Assembly: GCA_009840595.1 (NCBI GenBank)
Contig: VXNK01000133.1
Location: forward strand, 1 to 33,457
Reading direction: 5' to 3'
DNA length: 33,457 nucleotides
Source: Rhodospirillaceae bacterium
Lineage (GTDB): Bacteria; Pseudomonadota; Alphaproteobacteria; Bin65
Position 1 is the first letter of the stretch, and each line of letters starts with the position of its first letter. The position numbers were made by a program, and so were the translations under genes. Shown here piece by piece: positions 27,152 to 33,457 of this stretch. The notes beneath the pieces were generated by a model that was given only the letters and a program-made list of their open reading frames with translations, did not search any database and was not told the DNA's origin.

Positions 27152-28234
27152 ATGGAAATCAAGCCCGCCGGGGCGAAGCGCTTCATCGACAAACCGCCGC
27201 CGGAAATCCGCGTTTTCCTGTTGTTCGGCCCGGACGAAGGGCTGATCCGCGAACGCGGCGATCTCCTGGTCAAGCAGATCGTCCCGGATTCCGGCGATCC
27301 GTTCCGCCTTGCCGACCTGGAAGGCGACGCCGTCAATGCCGACGCGGCGCTGCTGTATGACGAAGCGACGGCGCTCGCTTTCGGCGGCGGCCAGCGGGCG
27401 GTCCGGGTCCGGCGGCTGACCGGCCGGATCGCCGATGCGGTGATCGACATGGTCCGCGAGCCGGCCGGCGAGGCGCGGATCGTCCTGGAAGCGCCGGGCG
27501 CCAACAGGAAAAGCGCCATCGTTGCCGCCGCGACCGCCGCCGCCGCGGCGGCGGCGGTCCCGTGCTACCGCGACGAAAGCCGGACGCTGCACGACCTGGT
27601 GCGCGAGGCCATGACCGGAGCCGGGCTCCGGCCGGGGCCGGGCGTCGTCGACTTTGTCGCCGACCTGGCCGGCGGCGACCGGGCGCTGACCCGGCGCGAG
27701 ATCGAGAAGCTGGCGTTGTTCGTCGGCGCTGCACCGGAAGAAGGGCGGGATGGGAAGCCGGATGAGAAGCCGGATTCCGGGCGCGGCGCGGGGCCGAAGC
27801 CGGTCGATCTCGCCCAGGCGCAGGCCGTGATCGGCGATACCGCCCTGCTGACCCTCGATTCCCTCGTCGACGCGACCTTCGAGGGCCGGATCGCCGATAT
27901 CGAGCGGATGCTGCAGCGGGTCCGGCAGGAGGGCGTTGCCTCCGGGACCATCCTGCGCGCCATGGCGGGCCAGGCGGCCCGGCTGATGCGGATGCGCGGC
28001 CTGATGCAGACCGGCCTCGATCCGGCCGAGGCGGCGCGCCGGCTCCGGCCGCCGGTGCACTTCTCCCGCCGGAAGAGCCTGGAGCGCCAGGCCCGGATGG
28101 CGCCGCAGGTCCTGGCCGCCGCCATGGACCGGCTGGCCGAGGCGGAGCGCCTGACCCGGCGGACCGGGATTCCGGACGAACCGGTCTGCGACCGGGCGCT
28201 GAGCGGTATCGCGGCGGCGGTGCGCCGGCGCTGA
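27152..28234 (+). CDS. holA: DNA polymerase III delta subunit
   Basis: A 360-residue subunit of the clamp loader, which opens the beta clamp. The N-terminal domain shows VFLLFGPDEGLIRERGDLL, followed by the typical delta pattern RVRRLTGRI, RIVLEAPGANRKSAIV, and a C-terminal helical domain with TILRAMAGQAARLMRMR. The usual SSLFAxxR-type line is reduced to weak similarity. An alanine-rich stretch near residues 127-136 is encoded by a GCC/GCG run that is also a perfect palindrome at the DNA level. A charged low-complexity linker (EEGRDGKPDEKPDSGRGAG) occurs near 200. The ATG at 27152 follows GCAGGG. It converges with parB. Confidence 0.9.
   Translation: MEIKPAGAKRFIDKPPPEIRVFLLFGPDEGLIRERGDLLVKQIVPDSGDPFRLADLEGDAVNADAALLYDEATALAFGGGQRAVRVRRLTGRIADAVIDMVREPAGEARIVLEAPGANRKSAIVAAATAAAAAAAVPCYRDESRTLHDLVREAMTGAGLRPGPGVVDFVADLAGGDRALTRREIEKLALFVGAAPEEGRDGKPDEKPDSGRGAGPKPVDLAQAQAVIGDTALLTLDSLVDATFEGRIADIERMLQRVRQEGVASGTILRAMAGQAARLMRMRGLMQTGLDPAEAARRLRPPVHFSRRKSLERQARMAPQVLAAAMDRLAEAERLTRRTGIPDEPVCDRALSGIAAAVRRR
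27533..27558. repeat. Perfect 26-base palindrome inside holA
   Basis: The sequence from 27533 (ACCGCCGCCGCC) to 27558 (GGCGGCGGCGGT) equals its own reverse complement over all 26 bases. It encodes part of the alanine run of the delta subunit. It is built from GCC triplets that change to GCG halfway. Confidence 0.9.
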
Positions 28235-28245
28235 ACCCGCGCTGA

Positions 28246-28267
28246 ACCGGGCGCCGGCGCGGCCGGT
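28246..28267. terminator. GC-rich hairpin between convergent holA and parB
   Basis: ACCGG at 28246-28250 pairs with CCGGT at 28263-28267 around the 10-base palindrome GCGCCGGCGC. It fills the 32-base gap between two convergent stops and could serve both. There is no T-tract, so intrinsic termination is uncertain. Confidence 0.3.
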
Positions 28268-29241
28268 CAGGGCTTCCCGAGCAAGCGGGCGAGCAGATCG
28301 TCCAGCTGTTCGAGCGAGGCGTAGCGAATCCCGACCTGCCCGCCCGGCCCCTTGTGGTCGATCGCGACCTTCAGGCCCAGCCGGGCCTCCAGTTCGCGCT
28401 CCAGCGCCAGGGTGTCGGCGTCCTTGCCGGCGGATGCCGCGGCGCGGCCGGCCGGCCGATCCGGCGGCCCCCGGCGGTCATTATTCCGGGCCCGGGCGGT
28501 CCCGACCCGGGCATTCCGGGCCAGCGCCTCGGCCTGGCGCACCGACAGGCCGTCCGCGGCGATTCTTTCCGCCAGCGCGTCCGGATCCGCGGCTGCCAGC
28601 AGGGCGCGGGCATGGCCGGCGCTCAGCGCGCCGCTGTCGAGCAGCGCCTTCGCGCCGTCGCTCAGGTTGAGCAGCCGCAGGCTGTTGGCGACATGGCTGC
28701 GGCTTTTGCCGACGATCTTCGCCAGCGCCTCCTGCGTATAGCCGAATTCGGCGATCAGCCGGCGGTAGCCCCCGGCTTCCTCCAGCGGCGTGAGGTCCTG
28801 CCGCTGGACATTCTCGACGATCGCCGCCTCAAGGGTTTCCTTGTCGGACAAATCGTGAACGACTGCCGGAATTTCGCGCAGACCGGCGCGCTGGGCGGCC
28901 AGCCAGCGCCGTTCGCCGGCGACCAGCTCCCAGCAGCCGGCTTCTTCGGGGTGGCGCCGCACGAGGACGGGCTGGAGCACGCCCTTTTCGCCGATCGAGG
29001 CCGCCAGCGCCGCGAGCTCGTCCTCGTCGAAGCGGCGGCGCGGCTGGAATTTGCCGGTCCGGAGATCGCCGATCGGCAGGCGCTGGATGCCCGGACCCGG
29101 CCGGTCGGGTCCGGCCGGCATCCCCGGCGCGTCCGGCCTCCCGTCGGGCTTGCCGTCGGGGGCCGCGGCGTAGTCGTCGCCGCCCAGCAGCGCCTCGAGG
29201 CCCCGTCCCAGGCCCCGGCGTCTCGTTTCGCCCTGAATCAT
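28267..29241 (-). CDS. parB: Chromosome-partitioning protein ParB
   Basis: A 324-residue DNA-binding CTPase that loads at parS and spreads. The start RRRGLGRGLEALLGG is the usual N-terminal ParA-interacting helix. The CTPase/box motifs are visible: GKFQPRRRFDEDELAALAASI, GERRWLAAQRAGLREIPAVV and ENVQRQDLTPLEEA. Then comes the helix-turn-helix GYTQEALAKIVGKSRSHVANSLRLLNL. A basic, low-complexity linker leads to the C-terminal dimerisation segment ending SLEQLDDLLARLL. It lies 18 bases after the parA stop and shares its direction. Two matching parS sites are in the window. Confidence 0.96.
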   Translation of the reverse strand: MIQGETRRRGLGRGLEALLGGDDYAAAPDGKPDGRPDAPGMPAGPDRPGPGIQRLPIGDLRTGKFQPRRRFDEDELAALAASIGEKGVLQPVLVRRHPEEAGCWELVAGERRWLAAQRAGLREIPAVVHDLSDKETLEAAIVENVQRQDLTPLEEAGGYRRLIAEFGYTQEALAKIVGKSRSHVANSLRLLNLSDGAKALLDSGALSAGHARALLAAADPDALAERIAADGLSVRQAEALARNARVGTARARNNDRRGPPDRPAGRAAASAGKDADTLALERELEARLGLKVAIDHKGPGGQVGIRYASLEQLDDLLARLLGKP

Positions 29242-29259
29242 TGATGAATCATCGGTGCA

Positions 29260-30135
29260 TCATTGGTGGAAGCGCACATTTCCGAGCTCGCTCTCGCGCA
29301 GGACGACCTCCCGGGCGAGATGGGCGTAGGCCAGCGCCCCGGCGCAGCGCAGGTCGTAGAGCAGGACCGGCTTGCCGTGGGAGGGCGCTTCGGACACGCG
29401 GACATTTCTTGGTATGATCGTTCGATAAACTTTGGAACCGAAGCATTTCCGTACATCTTCGGCCACCATACCGCACAGTTTGTTGCGCTTGTCATGCATG
29501 GTCAGCACGACGCCCTGGATGTCGAGGGAATTATTGAATGAGGCCTTGATCCTATTGATCGTCCGGACCAGATGGCTGACTCCCTCCAGGGCGTAATATT
29601 CGCACTGCAGCGGCACTAGGACGCCGTCGGCCGCCACCAGCGCGTTCAGGGTGAGCAGGCCGAGCGCGGGCGGGCAGTCGATCAGCACATAGTCGTAGCC
29701 GGCCGCCTGCCCGCGGATGGCGTCGGCGAGCCGGTATTCCCGGCGCGACGCCTGGACCAGCTCGATCTCGGCGCCGGACAGGTGCATCGAGGTCGGTGCG
29801 AGGTCGAGATCCGGCACCTCCGTCTCGACGACGACCTCCGGCAGCGCGGCGGCGCCGATGATCAGATCGTAGCTGTCCGGCTCGCGGGCGCCGGGCACCG
29901 TTCCCAGGCCGGTGGTCGCGTTGGCCTGGGGATCGAGATCCAGCAGCAGCACCCGCAGGCCGCAGGCCGCCAGCGCGGTGCCGAGATTGATCGCCGTGGT
30001 CGTCTTGCCGACGCCGCCTTTCTGGTTGGCGACCGCCAGGATGCGCGCCGGCCGCCCCGGGGCGCCGCCGAAGCCGCGGACCGGGCGTTTTTGATTATCC
30101 GTTCCATTTGCCGGCAGGGCATCAGGTTTCAGCAC
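29260..30135 (-). CDS. parA: Chromosome-partitioning ATPase ParA (Soj)
   Basis: A ParA/Soj ATPase of about 291 residues that drives origin segregation together with ParB. It has the deviant Walker A KGGVGKTTTAINLG, the A' region LLDLDPQANATTGLG and Walker B YVLIDCPPALGLLTLNAL, then LMTMHDKRN-like VLTMHDKRNKLC and VRVSEAPSHGKPVLLYD, all typical. GTG 30135 is chosen because AAGGGA lies six bases upstream; an in-frame TTG at 30150 would add five residues but leave that site inside the gene. Either start overlaps the end of rsmG (stop at 30122), so the two genes are translationally coupled. Confidence 0.96.
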   Translation of the reverse strand: MLKPDALPANGTDNQKRPVRGFGGAPGRPARILAVANQKGGVGKTTTAINLGTALAACGLRVLLLDLDPQANATTGLGTVPGAREPDSYDLIIGAAALPEVVVETEVPDLDLAPTSMHLSGAEIELVQASRREYRLADAIRGQAAGYDYVLIDCPPALGLLTLNALVAADGVLVPLQCEYYALEGVSHLVRTINRIKASFNNSLDIQGVVLTMHDKRNKLCGMVAEDVRKCFGSKVYRTIIPRNVRVSEAPSHGKPVLLYDLRCAGALAYAHLAREVVLRESELGNVRFHQ

Positions 30136-30769
30136 GGGCGATCCCTTCAATGCTCAGCACGCAGCCGTCCGGATGCGTGACGCTATCGATGCGCTCAACC
30201 GTCATATTCCAACATTTAGCGGCTGAAATCAATTCAAACTCAACATTTTGTCCCTTCAGGAACAAAAATTGCGGGTTATCCACAGCCCAGCCGCTGGCGA
30301 GCGCCAGCAGATCCGGGAGCGGCGCAACCGCGCGCGCCGTCACGATATCGGCCGGCGGCCGCGCCGGGCCGGCCGCGATATCCTCGATACGGGCGGCCGT
30401 CACGGCGACCTCGACCGACAGCAGGGCCGCGGTTGCGCGCAGGAACGCGGCCTTGCGCGCGTCGGCCTCGATCAGGTGCACCGACAGGTCCGGCCGCAGC
30501 AGCTTGAGCGCCAGCCCCGGAAAGCCGGCGCCGCTGCCCAGGTCGACCAGCCGGCGCGCGCCGGGCCGGAGATGCGCCGCCAGCTGCGCGCTGTCGGCGA
30601 AATGCCGGCGCCATACGTCGCCGAGCGTCGACGGGCCGACCAGGTTGATCCGGCGCTGCCAGCGCCGCAGCGCCGCTTCGTAGCGGGCGAACCGGGCGCA
30701 TGTTTCACGTGAAACACCGAACCCGGCGGCAAAGTCTTCCGGTCCGTAGCCGGTCCCGGTTCCGGGCAT
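30122..30769 (-). CDS. rsmG: 16S rRNA (guanine527-N7)-methyltransferase RsmG
   Basis: A 215-residue SAM-dependent methyltransferase that modifies G527 in the 530 loop of 16S rRNA. Motif I is LVDLGSGAGFPGLALKLLRP, preceded by RRINLVGPSTLGDVWRRHFADSAQL, and followed by VHLIEADARKAAFLRA and VTARAVAPLPDLLALA, all standard for the family. The N-terminal codons for VSRET contain a parS palindrome. The ATG at 30769 has no Shine-Dalgarno sequence: the bases before it are three copies of a GC-rich 12-mer. Coupling to mnmG, whose stop is 49 bases upstream, or to the hairpin there, may control translation (inference). Confidence 0.94.
   Translation of the reverse strand: MPGTGTGYGPEDFAAGFGVSRETCARFARYEAALRRWQRRINLVGPSTLGDVWRRHFADSAQLAAHLRPGARRLVDLGSGAGFPGLALKLLRPDLSVHLIEADARKAAFLRATAALLSVEVAVTAARIEDIAAGPARPPADIVTARAVAPLPDLLALASGWAVDNPQFLFLKGQNVEFELISAAKCWNMTVERIDSVTHPDGCVLSIEGIARAET
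30701..30716. promoter_or_regulatory. parS site 1 (ParB binding site), inside rsmG
   Basis: TGTTTCACGTGAAACA at 30701-30716 is a perfect 16-base palindrome identical to the canonical bacterial parS consensus. It lies in the 5' part of rsmG, where it encodes the residues VSRET, about 0.6 kb from parA on the same locus. ParB should load here. The match is read directly from the sequence. Confidence 0.95.
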
Positions 30770-30770
30770 T

Positions 30771-30806
30771 ACCGGGCGCGGGACCGGGCGCGGGACCGGG
30801 CGCGGG
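30771..30806. repeat. 12-base tandem repeat, 3 perfect copies, directly before rsmG
   Basis: ACCGGGCGCGGG is repeated exactly three times (30771-30782, 30783-30794, 30795-30806) in the 49-base gap between the mnmG stop and the rsmG start. It occupies the place where the rsmG ribosome-binding site should be. Confidence 0.92.
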
Positions 30807-30816
30807 CGGCGCGCCC
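30798..30816. other. Seven-pair GC hairpin between mnmG and rsmG
   Basis: GGGCGCG at 30798-30804 pairs perfectly with CGCGCCC at 30810-30816 around the loop GGCGG. It overlaps the third copy of the 12-base repeat. It has no T-tract and sits right after the mnmG stop, so it may slow or protect the transcript rather than terminate it. Confidence 0.5.
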
Positions 30817-30818
30817 GC

Positions 30819-32690
<1,872 letters not shown>

Positions 32691-32762
32691 GGGCGCAGAC
32701 ATTGCACGGCCGGCCGCGGAGTCAAGAACGGGCATCCGGTCCGGCGGCGGGCGGGGCCGCAG

Positions 32763-32778
32763 CGTTTCACGTGAAACA
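32763..32778. promoter_or_regulatory. parS site 2 (ParB binding site), upstream of mnmG
   Basis: GTTTCACGTGAAAC at 32764-32777 is a perfect 14-base palindrome; with the flanking bases, 15 of 16 positions match the canonical parS sequence (C instead of T at the first base). It lies about 75 bases upstream of the preferred mnmG start, in its promoter region. Confidence 0.92.
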
Positions 32779-32809
32779 CGGCCCGGCGGCGAGCGGCGAC
32801 GCCACCGAA

Positions 32810-32829
32810 AATGTCATGAAATGTCATGA
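32810..32829. repeat. Tandem 10-base repeat AATGTCATGA, 2 copies
   Basis: AATGTCATGA occurs twice head to tail at 32810-32819 and 32820-32829. The CATG cores are exactly 10 bases apart, one helical turn, which suits a protein binding one face of DNA. A related cluster lies about 240 bases away. Confidence 0.8.
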
Positions 32830-33050
32830 TCCGCCGCGCGCCGGAATAGACAGACCGGTCTTTATTCCGCATTTTCTTCGCCAATGAGCCGCTTTCCCGG
32901 CGCAAAAAATTCGCAAAATTCCGCCATTTTTCTCCAGCCGCCACGCACAAATAGCAACAATCTATGTATAATTTCCCAGGCGCTCGCGTCAGACGGCCGC
33001 GCTGATGCAGAAGCGCGGCACGGGCGGCGCAGGCGGCGGGATGTTTGAGG

Positions 33051-33080
33051 CGTGTCATGAAATGCCATGGTTCGTCATGT
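33051..33080. repeat. Three phased 10-base units with CATG cores
   Basis: Units CGTGTCATGA, AATGCCATGG and TTCGTCATGT follow each other without gaps, with CATG at 33056, 33066 and 33076. Bases 33053-33071 match 17 of 19 bases of 32812-32830. Confidence 0.7.
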
Positions 33081-33131
33081 TTCTCCGTTTCCGACCAAAA
33101 TCCGGGCCTCAATGGGTCCCCTCCCCTTGGG

Positions 33132-33202
33132 GATTCCTCTGCGAAAGGCGGGAGACCGCGCCGGTGCCCGTTTCCGCCCTATTCGCCTTCCGCAGAGAAA
33201 TC
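33132..33202. repeat. Imperfect inverted repeat with direct CCCTTGGGGA repeats nearby
   Basis: GATTCCTCTGCGAAAGG at 33132-33148 and CCTTCCGCAGAGAAATC at 33186-33202 are reverse complements at 15 of 17 positions. CCCTTGGGGA occurs at 33124-33133 and again at 33234-33243. The block may be the worn copy of a repeat element. Confidence 0.55.
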
Positions 33203-33298
33203 CGCTGAAGCGGGGGAAGGGATTCGAGCGGTGCCCTTGGGGAATGTGCGGCAACGTCCTGTTTTGTCATAATCTGCCGCGATCTGCCGTCCGCTTCG

Positions 33299-33442
33299 CC
33301 CCAACCCGTCATTCCGACCGGAGCCCCGGATTCAATCCGGGGCGGAGTGGAGGAATCCCGTCGCTGGCGTCCGGGTTCCCGGTGTCGGGATCGAGTCGGG
33401 ATTCCTCCACTCGCTGCGCTCGGTCGGAATGACGGGTTGGGG
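33299..33442. repeat. 144-base hairpin-forming repeat element with perfect terminal inverted repeats
   Basis: The ends are a perfect 22-base inverted repeat (33299-33320, CCCCAACCCGTCATTCCGACCG, against 33421-33442, its exact reverse complement, written here only by its position). Inside lie a second perfect 16-base pair (33345-33360 with 33397-33412) and a small palindrome around CCCCGGATTCAATCCGGGG at 33324-33342. No protein is encoded. The CGTCATTCC core is like that of dispersed intergenic repeats in many proteobacteria, so this is probably a REP- or MITE-like element. It lies just beyond the non-coding region upstream of mnmG. Confidence 0.8.
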
Positions 33443-33457
33443 GTTGCGCCCGGTCGG

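Larger units (their letters stand above)
32736..33298. other. Non-coding region upstream of mnmG, with AT-rich stretches
   Basis: No protein-like reading frame is seen in this stretch; the short open frames are low-complexity or run through the repeats. It contains parS site 2, two clusters of CATG repeats, and AT-rich patches unusual for this genome (around 32860-32975, including CGCAAAAAATTCGCAAAATTCCG and a TATAAT at 32967-32972 on the plus strand). The mnmG promoter should lie here. No perfect DnaA box was found, so an origin cannot be claimed. The distal part (33120-33245) holds an imperfect inverted repeat. Confidence 0.6.

Noticed and set aside
28228..28248. Duplicated GCGCTGAACC at the holA stop (28228-28237, 28239-28248)
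   Set aside because: Short slippage-type duplication beyond the stop codon, similar to that at 16899-16924; no function suggested.
30276..30284. TTATCCACA, a perfect DnaA-box sequence inside rsmG
   Set aside because: A single 9-mer with no neighbouring boxes, encoding normal rsmG residues (VDN); chance occurrence is likely, so I do not call an origin here.
33067..33432. Open frame of 121 codons over the repeat element
   Set aside because: It runs through the inverted repeats and its translation is the kind of spurious peptide produced by dispersed palindromic repeats.

Overview
The window is high-GC DNA (clearly GC-rich throughout, with strong G/C preference at third codon positions) from what looks like an alphaproteobacterium, most likely of the Rhodospirillales or a relative. 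The evidence is the gene order leuS-lptE-holA, convergent with mnmG-rsmG-parA-parB, the DUF3576 lipoprotein upstream of leuS, and palindromic parS sites. I ran no database search; family names rest on motifs read from the translations.

Layout. (1) 1-2305, plus strand: the 3' part of lolA, a PuuD-like class I glutamine amidotransferase, and exodeoxyribonuclease III. (2) 2318-6097, minus strand: an operon of an unusual 907-residue ABC-exporter-like protein with a degenerate nucleotide-binding domain, a 148-residue stand-alone cyclic-nucleotide-binding protein, and a small SAM methyltransferase. (3) 6293-12507, plus strand: six tightly packed, mostly overlapping genes for surface-glycan-type enzymes (two distantly related MurG-like glycosyltransferases, two GT4 glycosyltransferases, a histidine phosphatase and a polysaccharide deacetylase), divergent from (2). 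(4) 12511-19129, plus strand: a small membrane protein followed by a complete oligopeptide-type ABC importer (fused double ATPase, binding protein, two permeases). (5) 19146-23177, minus strand: a six-TM class III adenylate cyclase, an MBL-fold hydrolase, an OmpR-type response regulator without a kinase beside it, and a YggS/PLPHP protein. (6) 23352-28234, plus strand: DUF3576 lipoprotein, leuS, lptE, holA. (7) 28267-32690, minus strand: parB, parA, rsmG, mnmG, with two parS palindromes, one inside rsmG and one just upstream of mnmG. (8) 32736-33457: non-coding, with AT-rich stretches, helically phased CATG repeats and a 144-bp hairpin element with perfect terminal inverted repeats.

How the parts may work together. 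Blocks 2 and 3 could form an envelope-glycan unit in which a cyclic nucleotide, made by a cyclase such as the one in block 5 and perhaps removed by the adjacent MBL hydrolase, is sensed by the small binding protein beside the odd ABC protein. This is inference from adjacency and domains. Block 7 is the chromosome-partition locus, and the two parS sites suggest the window lies near the replication origin. I see no rRNA, tRNA, CRISPR array, transposase or prophage.
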